From assembly GCA_964405335.1 (NCBI GenBank), contig CAYONP010000080.1, positions 1 to 28,321 of the forward strand: DNA of 28,321 nt, given 5' to 3'. Origin of the DNA: CAYONP01 sp964405335 (lineage in GTDB: Bacteria; Armatimonadota; UBA10988). Both the position numbers and the translations under genes were made by a program. Below, in pieces: positions 8,526 through 16,727 of the stretch. Under the pieces are notes generated by a model that saw nothing but the letters and a program-made list of their open reading frames with translations, was not told the DNA's origin and did no database searches. Every line of letters starts with the position of its first letter. Position 1 is the stretch's first letter.

Positions 8526-9030
8526 CTTGGAACCGCTTCCGGTACGGGAGATCGAAGGTCACCGGCTCGTCGCCGATGGCGAAGTCCTTGCGCAGCGGAT
8601 GACCCTCGAACCCATCCGGGGTGAGGATCCGCTCGAGCTGCGGGTGGCCGGCGAAGGGGATGCCGAACAGGTCGTAGACCTCGCGCTCGAAGTAGTTGGC
8701 GCCCTTCCACAGCGGCGTCAGCGAGGGCACCGGCTCGCCCTCGGAGACCAGCACCTTGAGCCGCAGCCGGGCGCAGGTCTCAAGGCAGAAGACGAGGTAG
8801 CAGACGGCGAACCGCGGCTCGGCGGTGCCGAGTCGATCGACCGCCGTCAGGTCGACCAACATGCGGTAGCCACGCTCGTCGCGGAGCCAGCCGAGGACCT
8901 CGCGCAGGTCGTCGGCGGCAACCTCGACCGAGAGCTCGCCGCGGTGCGGTGGCGCGAAGACCAGTCGCTCGCCGAACTGGGCGGCGAGCGCCTCGCGGGT
9001 GCCGACCAGGGCGGGTGAGAGGTTGTCCAT
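8518..9030 (-). CDS. nuoC: NADH-quinone oxidoreductase subunit C
   Basis: A 170-residue 30-kDa-type subunit of the connecting part of complex I. The family signature is clear in PSLTPLWKGANYFEREVYDLFGIPFAGHP and LERILTPDGFEGHPLRKD (about residues 106-153), preceded by MLVDLTAVDR. The start at 9030 (MDNLSPALVG) shares a base with the nuoA stop (TGATG), and the stop overlaps nuoD by 8 bases. A longer open frame to 9441 is antisense noise over nuoA. nuoC and nuoD are separate genes here, not fused as in E. coli. nuoB, which normally precedes nuoC, is absent. Confidence 0.95.
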   Translation of the reverse strand: MDNLSPALVGTREALAAQFGERLVFAPPHRGELSVEVAADDLREVLGWLRDERGYRMLVDLTAVDRLGTAEPRFAVCYLVFCLETCARLRLKVLVSEGEPVPSLTPLWKGANYFEREVYDLFGIPFAGHPQLERILTPDGFEGHPLRKDFAIGDEPVTFDLPYRKRFQDA

Positions 9031-9386
9031 CACTGCTCCCAGTCGAAGGCGCCGCGTTTCCACTCGTAGAGGTAGCCGACGCCGAGCAGGGCGATGAAGC
9101 AGAGGACGGCAAGGAAGCCGAACAGGCCGAGCCGGCCCGAGGCGGCCGCCCAGGGGTAGAGGAAGACCAGCTCGATGTCGAAGATCAGGAACGACATGGC
9201 GGTGACGCTGAACTTGATCGAGACCGGCCCCATCGCCTCTTCGGTGGGTACGATCCCGCACTCGTACGGCGAGAGTTTCTGGGCCGATGGGCGGCGGCGG
9301 CCGAGCAGCGACGAGAGCAGCGGCAGCGCCCCGGCCAGGGCACCCACCATCACCGCCAGGGTGACCAACGGCACGTACTCGTTCAT
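9030..9386 (-). CDS. nuoA: NADH-quinone oxidoreductase subunit A
   Basis: A 118-residue membrane subunit with three hydrophobic segments (about residues 5-25, 60-80 and 85-105). The conserved loop KLSPYECGIVPTEEAMGPVSIKF (about 37-59) contains the Cys of the family, followed by FSVTAMSFLIFDIELVFLYPWA. It sits at the junction of the peripheral and membrane arms, near the quinone channel. The ATG at 9386 is chosen. A TTG at 9392 would add two residues and is possible. It is the first gene of the operon, about 20 bases downstream of the predicted transcription start, and is joined to nuoC by a TGATG overlap. Confidence 0.94.
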   Translation of the reverse strand: MNEYVPLVTLAVMVGALAGALPLLSSLLGRRRPSAQKLSPYECGIVPTEEAMGPVSIKFSVTAMSFLIFDIELVFLYPWAAASGRLGLFGFLAVLCFIALLGVGYLYEWKRGAFDWEQ

Positions 9387-9412
9387 CGCCAAGCGTCCAC
9401 GGCGCGGGCCGA

Positions 9413-9441
9413 ATCATACCCTGACACCGCCAGCGGTGCAA
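9413..9441 (-). promoter_or_regulatory. Sigma-70 promoter of the nuo operon
   Basis: On the minus strand: TTGCAC (9441-9436), a 17-base spacer, then TATGAT (9418-9413). This is close to consensus at ideal spacing. Transcription should start near 9406, about 20 bases before the nuoA ATG. Confidence 0.75.
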
Positions 9442-9723
9442 CGGGTGCCGACCGGGTCAGGAGGATCTCGGGCAGCTGCAGGGGCGCCGCCAACGGCGCG
9501 CACCGGCTCGGCGCCGGCGGGGCACGCGGCACGGCCGGTCACGCCGCTGGCGTGTCCCTACCGCGGGGCGTCGACCGATCGGTCCCGACCACCCGCCCGG
9601 CCTCTCGTGCGACCAGCCGAGCCGACGGCGCAGGGCGGTGGCGAATCGTGCCACCAGATTGCGTTGGAGTTTGTCTCATAGCGCGGGGGATGCCGGTCGG
9701 CGCCGACCGCGGAGCATCGGACC
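9442..9723. other. Intergenic region between nuo operon and response regulator
   Basis: No credible gene; open frames here are GC-driven and antisense to nuoA. Contents: a GTAG-tagged REP-like hairpin at 9537-9561, the 16-bp perfect palindrome CGGTCGGCGCCGACCG at 9694-9709, and GGAG at 9711-9714 as the ribosome site of the response regulator. The palindrome, 14 bases before that start codon, could be an operator or chance in GC-rich DNA. I see no confident plus-strand promoter. Confidence 0.5.
9537..9561 (-). repeat. REP-like GTAG hairpin, second sequence type
   Basis: On the minus strand: GTAG, one base (G), then GGACACGCC, loop AGC, GGCGTGACC (8 of 9 pairs; the mismatch is A opposite A). 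It has the same architecture as the REP copies around the RAYT at 4849 but a different stem sequence. It could be a second REP class. Confidence 0.5.
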
Positions 9724-10104
9724 GTGGCTCGCATCCTGATCATCGATGACGATGTGCAGTACCAAGAGACGCTCGCGGCGGAGTTGACCGCCGCCGGCCA
9801 CCTGGTCGAGATCGCCGGCGACGGCCGTGACGGGCTCGAGCGTCACCTGCGGGATCCCGCCGATCTGATCGTCTGCGACCTGGTCATGCCCGAGATGGAC
9901 GGCCTCGAACTGCTCCGCGAGCTGCGCCGCGGCGAGGGCAGCGCGACCATCCTGGTGATCACCAGCGGACGGTACGTGGCCGCCGAGCAGAACGCCGAGG
10001 CCGCCGCCTTCCTGGGCGCCAGCCGGGTGATGATGAAGCCATTTCACGGTCGGGAGCTGATCGCCGCCGTGAACGAGTTGCTCGGGCCGGCGGCGGCCAA
10101 CTAG
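9724..10104 (+). CDS. Single-domain response regulator (CheY-like receiver)
   Basis: A 126-residue receiver domain with no output domain. The acidic pocket is D8, D9 and D10 (ILIIDDD), the phospho-acceptor is D52 in CDLVMPEMDG, the switch Thr/Ser is at 80-81 (VITSG), and the conserved Lys is K105 (MMKPF). It uses a GTG start at 9724 with GGAG 9 bases upstream. Single-domain receivers act as phosphate relays or by protein contact. The large hybrid kinase encoded convergently next door, which carries its own receivers and an HPt domain, is an obvious partner candidate. That pairing is inferred from position only. The two genes end tail-to-tail and share the bases CTAG as both stop codons. Confidence 0.92.
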   Translation: MARILIIDDDVQYQETLAAELTAAGHLVEIAGDGRDGLERHLRDPADLIVCDLVMPEMDGLELLRELRRGEGSATILVITSGRYVAAEQNAEAAAFLGASRVMMKPFHGRELIAAVNELLGPAAAN

Positions 10105-13100
10105 CCGTCGCTCGCGCCAAGTGCCTCGCTCAGCCGTTGGCAGGCCGCGGCCGCCGAGTCGTAATCGTACTCGGCCACCGCCTCGAGAATCGCGCGGACG
10201 AGCGGCTCATGCTCGGTGCCGGCCAGCCGAGCGGCGAGTCGGCGGGCGCGCTCGGTGGCGCTGGTGTCGCCCGCGCGGAGCCGGGCGGCCAGGTCGCCGA
10301 GCAGCTCGTCCAGGCCGCCGTCGGCCGCGCTCGAGGTGCGCACCGCCAGTTGCGCGGCGGCGCTCCAGCCGCGGGCGTCGATCGCGGCGATGAGCGGCTC
10401 GAGCGCCTCGCCGAGGGCGGTCAGCAGTGGCCCGACTTCGTCGAGGCGGCGGTCGTCGATGGCCGCCTCGAGCCGGCCGGCCGCCTCGCTCAATGCGGTC
10501 GCGGCCAGATTGGCGGCCCCGCCGCGGATGGTGTGCGCGGCCCGGGCGGCCACCTCATAGTCGCCGTCGCCGAGCGCCGCCTCCATCCGCGCGACCACCT
10601 CGCGCTCAGCCTGCGCGAACTTGCCCAACAGGCGCTGGTAGAGTGCCGTCTTGCCGTTCAGCCGCGACAGCGCCACGGCCGGCTCCAAGCCGGGCAGACC
10701 GGCGAACAGCGCCGCCTCGCCGAGCTCGTCGCCGGCGTTCGCCGGCTCGTCGCGAGGGGCAATCCAGCGCGCCAGCGTGGCGTACAGCTCGTCGACGTCG
10801 ATCGGCTTGGCGACGTAATCGTCCATGCCGGCCGCCAGGCAGCGCTCGCGGTCGCCCTGCACCGCGTTGGCGGTCATGGCGATGATCGGCAGCCGGCCGA
10901 GGCCGGGCAGCTCGCGGATCCGCCGGGTCGCCTCGTAGCCATCCACCTCGGGCATCTGGACGTCCATCAGGACCGCCTCGAACGGCGGGTCGAGGCCCGC
11001 CTCGAGCGCCTCGCGCACGGCACTCACCGCGGCGGCGCCGTCGACCGCGGCGGAGACCTCGAGTCCGCGATCGGCGAGGATCTCGATGGCCACCTCGCGG
11101 TTGACCTCATTGTCCTCGACCAGCAGCACGCGCGCGCCGGGCCAGGTCAGCCGTTCCGTCGGGCCCTCCTCGCCGGCGCGGTCGCGCGGCGCCGCCAGGC
11201 CGAGGATGTGAGCCAGGTGGTCGAACAGCGTCGATGGGCTGACCGGCTTGAGCAGCGGCCCGCGCAGGTCGCCGGCGTCGCCCGAGCCGAGCAGCTCCTC
11301 GCGACCATAGGCGGTGATCAGCAGCACTTCCGGCGGTCTCGGTAGCTCGAGGGCGCGGATCCGCCGGCCGGCCTCGATCCCGTCGATGCCGGGCAGGCGC
11401 CAGTCCATCAGCACCACGTCGAACGGCGGGTCGGCCCGGCGGGCCTCGTCGACGGCCTCCTCGCCGGTGGCCGCGGCGCGGACCTCGAAACCCAGGCCGA
11501 TGGCCATGGCGACCATGATCGACCGCGCGGTGGCATGGTCGTCGACCACCAGCGCGCGCCGGCCGCGGAAGTTGGTCCCCCGGTCGGCCGCGCGGCGGAG
11601 TTCCTCGTCGGCCGGGGCGAAGCGGGCGGTGAAGCTGAACGTGCTGCCGACGCCGAGCCGGCTCTCGACCTGGATCTCGCCGCCCATCATGGCCACCAGT
11701 TGCCGCGCGATGGCCAGTCCCAGCCCGCTGCCGCCGTATCGGCGGGTGGTCGAGCTGTCGGCCTGGCTGAAGGCCGAGAAGAGCCGCCGCTGCTGCTCCT
11801 CGCTGATCCCGATGCCGGTGTCGCTGACGCTGAAGCGCAGAACGATGCGCTCCGGCTCGTCGCTCGGCACGCGGACGATGCGGATGACCACCTCGCCCCG
11901 CTCGGTGAACTTGATCGCGTTGCTGGCCAGGTTGAGCAGCACCTGACTGAGCCGCAGCGGGTCGCCGACCAGGGTCGAGGGCACATCGTGGGCGCAGTCG
12001 ATCAGCAGTTCCAGCCCGCGCTCGGCGGCGCTGAGACCGAGCAGATTGGCCAGGCCGCGGAGCACCTGTTCGAGCGCGAATGGGACTTGCTCGAGCTCGA
12101 GCTGGCCGGCTTCGATCTTCGAGAAGTCGAGCACATCGTTGATGATCCCAAGCAGCGTGTGCGCGGCGTCGTCGATCTTGGTCACGTGCCGCCGCTGATG
12201 CTCCTCCAGCCGGCCCTGGCGGAGCAGGTGGGCCATGCCCATGATGGCGTTCATCGGCGTCCGGATCTCGTGCGACATGCTGGCCAGAAAGGCGCTCTTG
12301 GCCAGCGACGCCGTGGCCGCCTCGTCGCGCGCGACGGCCAGGTCGGCGTTGGCCTGCTCCAGCGCCGACTGATACTCCTCGCGGCGCATGCTCTCGCGGG
12401 CCAACTGCGCGCAAACCAGCGCCGCGACCAGCAGCACCACCGCCGTGACCGCCAGCAGGCCGAGCCCGAGCGGGGCGAGCAGATGGTCGATCGCCGTGCG
12501 CGGGAGGAGCGAGAGGATGGTCCACGGACGGTGATCGCCGACCACCCGCACGTCGGCCGGCAGGCCGGCCACTTCGCCCACCGCCCGGGCCGCCTCGCTC
12601 AACGCCGAGACGCGCAGGTAGCCGAACCGGCCGACCGGCGTGCCGACGTTGCCCGCCGGGCCGACCAGGCGCTCGGTCAGGCCGGGGTAGGTCGTCTCGA
12701 GCCGGTGCGACGCGCGCTCGGGCAGCCTGAAGCCCCACTCGCTCTCGGGCGTCGGCCCGCGCAACCACCAGCCGTCGGCATCGAGCAGCATCAGCCGCTG
12801 CAGGTCGGCGCCCGAGGTGTCGACCAGGCGATCGAGCAGGCTCCGGCCGAGGTAGTGGATCAGCACGTAGCCCAGCACTCGCTCGTCCGGGCCACAGACC
12901 GGCGCGGCGACGCGGATGACCGGCTTGAGCGGTTCGACCGGCACACCGTCGAGGCGGCAGAGGTCGAGCGACGAAGCATAGAAGTCGCCCGGCCGCAGGG
13001 TGCGGATGGCGGCAATCTCCTCGGCGTCGTGGGTGATCTTCCCGGCGCCCGGCTCGGCCGGCGCCGGCCCATCGTCGCCACGAGCCAGGTGCAGCCGGTC

Positions 13101-13538
13101 GCGCCCGCCGAGATCAAGCAGCCGGAGCCGGTCGTAGTTCGGGCGGTGACGGGCGAAACGGACCAGCTCGGCGGTCAGGCGCTCGCGCGCGGCGGGCGTC
13201 TCGGCCGCCAGGAACGAGGCCACGCGGCCGTCCTCGGCGAGGTAGAGCACATCGGTAAAGACCGGGCGGAGCGAGCGACCGATCGCCTCGCCGGCCTGGC
13301 GCACGGCGCTCTGCTGCTCGCGCTTGAGCAGCTCGGTGCGCTTGCCGGCCTCGACCACGAAGACCGCCGCGATGAAGCCGAGGACCAAGACCACGAAGGG
13401 CAGGTAGTAACCGGCGAACGACCGCGCGAACGAGCGGCCCGACCAGGTCGTGCCGCCGCTGGCGCGGTATCGTTGTCGCTTTCCGGATCCCACCGTCGGG
13501 CCGCCTTCCCGTGCAGACGTTGCTCCGCCGCCGGTCAC
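10101..13538 (-). CDS. Hybrid sensor histidine kinase with two receivers and HPt
   Basis: A 1145-residue membrane kinase. Domains in order: TM helix about 44-64, a periplasmic sensor of about 285 residues (double-CACHE-like by layout), TM helix about 355-380, a coiled-coil linker, HisKA with phospho-His H423 (SHEIRTPMN), and HATPase with N540, DTGIGI (573-578) and GSGLGLAI (603-610). Then come receiver 1 (D712 in LMDWRLPG, K764), receiver 2 (D859 in LMDVQMPE, K911), HPt with H1002 (AAHTIRGGAANL) and an Ala-rich helical tail of about 110 residues. This is a complete His-Asp-His phosphorelay module of the BarA/EvgS architecture with no DNA-binding output. The start is uncertain: the GTG at 13538 has no clear ribosome site, and another GTG at 13493 would remove only 15 residues. 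The signal sensed is unknown. Confidence 0.93.
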   Translation of the reverse strand: MTGGGATSAREGGPTVGSGKRQRYRASGGTTWSGRSFARSFAGYYLPFVVLVLGFIAAVFVVEAGKRTELLKREQQSAVRQAGEAIGRSLRPVFTDVLYLAEDGRVASFLAAETPAARERLTAELVRFARHRPNYDRLRLLDLGGRDRLHLARGDDGPAPAEPGAGKITHDAEEIAAIRTLRPGDFYASSLDLCRLDGVPVEPLKPVIRVAAPVCGPDERVLGYVLIHYLGRSLLDRLVDTSGADLQRLMLLDADGWWLRGPTPESEWGFRLPERASHRLETTYPGLTERLVGPAGNVGTPVGRFGYLRVSALSEAARAVGEVAGLPADVRVVGDHRPWTILSLLPRTAIDHLLAPLGLGLLAVTAVVLLVAALVCAQLARESMRREEYQSALEQANADLAVARDEAATASLAKSAFLASMSHEIRTPMNAIMGMAHLLRQGRLEEHQRRHVTKIDDAAHTLLGIINDVLDFSKIEAGQLELEQVPFALEQVLRGLANLLGLSAAERGLELLIDCAHDVPSTLVGDPLRLSQVLLNLASNAIKFTERGEVVIRIVRVPSDEPERIVLRFSVSDTGIGISEEQQRRLFSAFSQADSSTTRRYGGSGLGLAIARQLVAMMGGEIQVESRLGVGSTFSFTARFAPADEELRRAADRGTNFRGRRALVVDDHATARSIMVAMAIGLGFEVRAAATGEEAVDEARRADPPFDVVLMDWRLPGIDGIEAGRRIRALELPRPPEVLLITAYGREELLGSGDAGDLRGPLLKPVSPSTLFDHLAHILGLAAPRDRAGEEGPTERLTWPGARVLLVEDNEVNREVAIEILADRGLEVSAAVDGAAAVSAVREALEAGLDPPFEAVLMDVQMPEVDGYEATRRIRELPGLGRLPIIAMTANAVQGDRERCLAAGMDDYVAKPIDVDELYATLARWIAPRDEPANAGDELGEAALFAGLPGLEPAVALSRLNGKTALYQRLLGKFAQAEREVVARMEAALGDGDYEVAARAAHTIRGGAANLAATALSEAAGRLEAAIDDRRLDEVGPLLTALGEALEPLIAAIDARGWSAAAQLAVRTSSAADGGLDELLGDLAARLRAGDTSATERARRLAARLAGTEHEPLVRAILEAVAEYDYDSAAAACQRLSEALGASDG

Positions 13539-13667
13539 ACCATGCTTTGATACTATCTATCGCCCATCGAGCAGTCGCATTAGGCCTGGCATGATAATCC
13601 GTCAGCCTGGCGAGGATCCGAACCGGCGGCGGCGAACCGGCCTGAGCGGGGTGGACGCGAGCCGACG

Positions 13668-14804
13668 GTGATCGAAGCCCTGGTGTCCCTGCCGCCCGGC
13701 CGGCGCTGGGCCTGTGCCCTGGCTCTCGTCGCCCTGCTCGTCGGCTGCCGCGGCGCTCGGTATGTCTCGGACCGGCCCCACGACGGCGTCGACATGCCGA
13801 TCATCCTCGCCCACCTGGCCGACGCCGACCGCGCCGACATCGCCGGCTGGCTGACCGGCCGGTGGGTGCAGCAGAACGCCTATTACCGGCCGCTGACCAG
13901 CCTCTCGTTCTGGCTCGACTACCAGCTCTACGGCGAGCGGGCGTTCGGCTGGCGTGTGCACAACCTGCTGCTGGTGGTGCTTACCGCGCTGGTTTTGGCC
14001 GGCTTCGTGCGCGAGCAGACCGGCGGCGATCTCGCCGGGCTGCTGGCCGGCATGACCTGCGCCCACGACGAGGTGCTCCATCGCGTGATCTACTTTGTCG
14101 CGCCGCGCACCGATGTCCTGGCCGTGCTCTGCCTGCTCGGCGCCGCCCGGCTGGCCTGGCGCTGGGGCCGGCAGCCGTCGCGCGGACGGCTGGCCGGCGC
14201 GCTCGGCCTGATGATCGTCGGCTGCCTGAGCAAGGAGCTGGCGCTGGCCGGCGCGCTGCTGCTGCCGGCCGCCGCGGCTTGCGCCGGGGCGCGGGGCCGG
14301 CCGGTCGGGCAACTCGCCGGAGCGGCCGCCGCGGTGGCCGTCGGCTTCTGGCTGCTCCGCTGCGCCGCGCTGGGCGACCTGCCCTGGGCGCCGAGCTATG
14401 ACCGCACGCCGTTCGAGGCGCGCACCGTCTGCCAGGCGTTCGTCACCATGCTGCTGCCGCCGCTCGGCGGGTCGATGTTCTACGCCGGCCTGCGGCCGAT
14501 CTCGTTCCTGCTGCTGACCACCTGGCTCCAGCTCGGCACCGTCGCGCTGCGGCTGATCGGCTGGGTGGTCGCCTTTCGGCAGGTCGCGCCGCCGGCTTGC
14601 TTCTGGCTGCTCTGGATCGCCGGCACGGCCCTGCCCTCGGCGCCGTTCGCGCGGATTGCGGTGCACTACTGGTTCGGCCCCGACCTGGGCCACGCCGCAC
14701 TGCCCGCGGTGGGTCTGGCCTGGCTCGCCGGCCGCCTGTTCCATCGGGGTCAGATCTCGTTTCCACGCCATCGATTACCGAATCGTCGCGGATCGGTAAC
14801 TTGA
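13668..14804 (+). CDS. Polytopic membrane protein, GT-C glycosyltransferase-like
   Basis: A 378-residue integral membrane protein with many hydrophobic segments. The N-terminal helix (about 15-28) is followed by a loop with RPHDGVDMP, and YYRPLTSLSFWLDYQLYGE at about 72-90 is followed by FGWRVHNLLLVVLTALVLAG. This is the recurring pattern of GT-C fold (PMT/TMTC/ArnT-like) proteins that use lipid-phosphate sugars. The family is usually 450-700 residues, so this one is short. It starts with a GTG at 13668. The C-terminal residues (about 361-378, arginine-rich) and the stop codon are read from an inserted inverted-repeat element, so the gene is probably truncated compared with its ancestor. The loop catalytic Asp residues cannot be assigned with certainty. 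Confidence 0.65.
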   Translation: MIEALVSLPPGRRWACALALVALLVGCRGARYVSDRPHDGVDMPIILAHLADADRADIAGWLTGRWVQQNAYYRPLTSLSFWLDYQLYGERAFGWRVHNLLLVVLTALVLAGFVREQTGGDLAGLLAGMTCAHDEVLHRVIYFVAPRTDVLAVLCLLGAARLAWRWGRQPSRGRLAGALGLMIVGCLSKELALAGALLLPAAAACAGARGRPVGQLAGAAAAVAVGFWLLRCAALGDLPWAPSYDRTPFEARTVCQAFVTMLLPPLGGSMFYAGLRPISFLLLTTWLQLGTVALRLIGWVVAFRQVAPPACFWLLWIAGTALPSAPFARIAVHYWFGPDLGHAALPAVGLAWLAGRLFHRGQISFPRHRLPNRRGSVT

Positions 14805-14828
14805 TGCTTGAATTCGGGATCTGACCCC
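14746..14828. repeat. 83-bp MITE/REP-like element with terminal inverted repeats
   Basis: The ends GGGGTCAGATCTC (14746-14758) and GGGATCTGACCCC (14816-14828) are inverted repeats matching at 12 of 13 positions. Inside lies a second inverted repeat, TTACCGA (14775-14781) with TCGGTAA (14793-14799). No transposase is encoded. GGGGTCAGATC-type ends are a recurring signature of dispersed non-coding elements linked to Y1-type transposases. It overlaps the last 59 bases of the upstream gene and ends 3 bases before the -35 box of the next gene. Confidence 0.72.
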
Positions 14829-14831
14829 CGG

Positions 14832-14861
14832 TTGACGACGGGCGTCGCCGCGGCTTAGACT
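14832..14861 (+). promoter_or_regulatory. Sigma-70 promoter giving a probable leaderless mRNA
   Basis: TTGACG (14832-14837), an 18-base spacer, TAGACT (14856-14861). The ATG of the next gene begins at 14868, only 6 bases after the -10 box, where transcription would normally start. There is no Shine-Dalgarno. Confidence 0.7.
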
Positions 14862-14867
14862 GACCGC

Positions 14868-16727
14868 ATGGGCCTGCTCAATCCCCTCGGCCTGCTCTGG
14901 CTTGGGCTGATGCTGCCGGTGATTCTGCTCTACCTGCTCCGCCTGCGCCGGCGCGAGCTGACCATCGGCTCGGTGCTCTGGTGGGAGCAGGCGATTGAGG
15001 ACCTCCAGGCCAACGCACCGTTCCAGCGCCTGCGCCGCAACCTGCTGCTCTACCTGCAGTTGGCGGTCATCCTGCTCGCCGCGCTGGCCGCCGCGCGACC
15101 CTACCGCCGCACCGAGGCGCTCGGCGGCGAAAACGTCGTGGCCATCCTCGACGGCTCGGCCAGCATGGCCGCTGTGGAGCGTGCCGGCACGCGGTTCGAC
15201 CAGGCGCGGCGGCTGGTCGAGGAGATGATCACCGGCCTCGACCGCGGCGAGGAGCTGATGCTCATCCTCGCCGCCGACCGGGCCGAGGTGCTGCACCCGT
15301 TTGCGAGCGACCGCCGCTCGCTGCTCGCCGCGCTGCGCGCCGCCCGCCCGATGGACCGCCCGACCGACCTGCGCGACGCGCTGTCGCTGGCCGCCTCGGC
15401 CGGCAGGGCCCACGCCGGCGCCGAGGCGGCCCGGGTCTATCTGCTCTCCGACGGTGCCGTGCCCGACGCCGAGAGCCTCAACGTCGATGTCTCGAACCTC
15501 GAGTTCGTGCGGCTCGGCGCGCCACTCGAGAACCTCGCGATTACCGCCTTCGACCTCCGCCGGCGGCTGACCGACGAGGGCCAGGAGGTGCTCCTCGCCC
15601 TCCGACTGACCGGGGCCGAGGCGGCGCGTGAGGTCGGGCTCGAACTGCGGCTCGACGGCCGCCTGTTCGATGTCCAGACTCACAGCCTGACGCCGGGCGA
15701 GACGCGGACCATCGTCCTCGACAACCTGCCGTCCGACGCCGGGCTGCTCGAAGCGCGGCTGGCCGTCGACGATGCGCTGGCCGCCGACAACGTCGCCTAC
15801 GTCTCGCTCGGTGGCCGGCGACAGGCCGAGGTCTGGCTGCTCGGCGAGAGCAGCCTGTTTCTCGAGAAGGCGCTCCTGCTCTGTGCCGGCGTGAACGTGG
15901 TCAAGGCCGGCCCGGCCACCGCCCAGGCGGCCGCGCGCGAGGGCCGGCTGCCGCCCGGTACGGTCCTCGTCTTCGCCGGCTCACCGCCGGCCGAGGCGCT
16001 CGACGCGCCGGCGCTCTATCTCGACTGCGCCGGTCCCGGCGCGCCGGTGGTCGCCGGCGGCTCGGTCGATCTGCCGAGCATCGTCGACTGGGACCGCCAG
16101 CACCCGGTGACGATCGACGTCGACCTCGGCGAGGTGGCCGTCTCGAAGGCCATGTCGGTCACGCCGCAGCCGTGGGCCACGGTGCTCTGCGAGTCGGCCG
16201 AGACGCCGCTGATTGTCGCCGGCGAGCGGGCCGGCGGGCGGCAGGTCTTCGTCGGCTTCGCGTTCGTCGACAGCGACTTTCCGCTCCGGCCCGGCTTCCC
16301 CATCTTCATCGCCAACTGCATCGACTGGCTGTCGAGCCGGGCGCAGCTCGCCGAGACACCGACGGTCCGCGCCGGCGACAGCCTGACCGTGCGCCTCGAC
16401 TCACCCGCCGCCGAAGCCGAGCTGACCGCCCCCGACGGCAACGTCACGCGGGTGCCGCTGAGCGACGGCGTGGCCACGCTAAGCGACCTGCGCCAGGTCG
16501 GCGTGCACACGCTCGCCGCCGGTGGGGCCAAGCGCAGCCTGGCGGTCAGTCTGCTCTCGCCGTTCGAGAGCGAGCTGACCCCCGGCGAAGAGCTGCGCAT
16601 CGGCGCCGCCCGCGTCGCCGCGCCGGTCGGTCGGCGTGAGCGCGAGCGCGAGGTCTGGCCGCCGTTCGTGATCGTCGCCCTCGGCCTGTTGCTGGTCGAG
16701 TGGTGGTGGTTCCACCGCCGTGGGTGA
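14868..16727 (+). CDS. BatA/VWA-type membrane protein
   Basis: A 619-residue protein with the aerotolerance-type N-terminus: a TM helix in GLLNPLGLLWLGLMLPVILLYLLRLRR (residues 2-28), then a second at about 57-76, then a von Willebrand factor A domain from about 89. The metal-ion-dependent adhesion site is visible as D95, S97 and S99 (ILDGSASM), with later MIDAS elements in the region of TDLRDAL and LLSDGA. Beta-rich regions follow, then a single C-terminal TM helix (about 598-614). Such proteins are often encoded next to MoxR ATPases and BatB/C/D or DUF58 genes. None of those is here, so this is a solitary member. The ATG at 14868 is chosen because a strong promoter ends 6 bases before it. 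The next gene starts inside its last 8 bases. Confidence 0.85.
   Translation: MGLLNPLGLLWLGLMLPVILLYLLRLRRRELTIGSVLWWEQAIEDLQANAPFQRLRRNLLLYLQLAVILLAALAAARPYRRTEALGGENVVAILDGSASMAAVERAGTRFDQARRLVEEMITGLDRGEELMLILAADRAEVLHPFASDRRSLLAALRAARPMDRPTDLRDALSLAASAGRAHAGAEAARVYLLSDGAVPDAESLNVDVSNLEFVRLGAPLENLAITAFDLRRRLTDEGQEVLLALRLTGAEAAREVGLELRLDGRLFDVQTHSLTPGETRTIVLDNLPSDAGLLEARLAVDDALAADNVAYVSLGGRRQAEVWLLGESSLFLEKALLLCAGVNVVKAGPATAQAAAREGRLPPGTVLVFAGSPPAEALDAPALYLDCAGPGAPVVAGGSVDLPSIVDWDRQHPVTIDVDLGEVAVSKAMSVTPQPWATVLCESAETPLIVAGERAGGRQVFVGFAFVDSDFPLRPGFPIFIANCIDWLSSRAQLAETPTVRAGDSLTVRLDSPAAEAELTAPDGNVTRVPLSDGVATLSDLRQVGVHTLAAGGAKRSLAVSLLSPFESELTPGEELRIGAARVAAPVGRREREREVWPPFVIVALGLLLVEWWWFHRRG

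Noticed and set aside
9031..9441. N-terminal extension of nuoC
   Set aside because: It overlaps nuoA in another frame and has no family similarity; the TGATG junction fixes the nuoC start at 9030.
11535..13550. 671-codon plus-strand open frame opposite the hybrid kinase
   Set aside because: Compositionally biased antisense translation. The kinase on the minus strand has all expected motifs.
13539..13570. Minus-strand TAGTAT as promoter of the hybrid kinase
   Set aside because: A -10-like sequence exists 11 bases before the GTG, but no acceptable -35 is found; too weak to list.
13602..14771. 389-codon minus-strand open frame opposite the GT-C-like gene
   Set aside because: Gln/Gly/Arg-rich low-complexity translation with no hydrophobic segments or motifs, whereas the plus strand encodes a coherent membrane protein.
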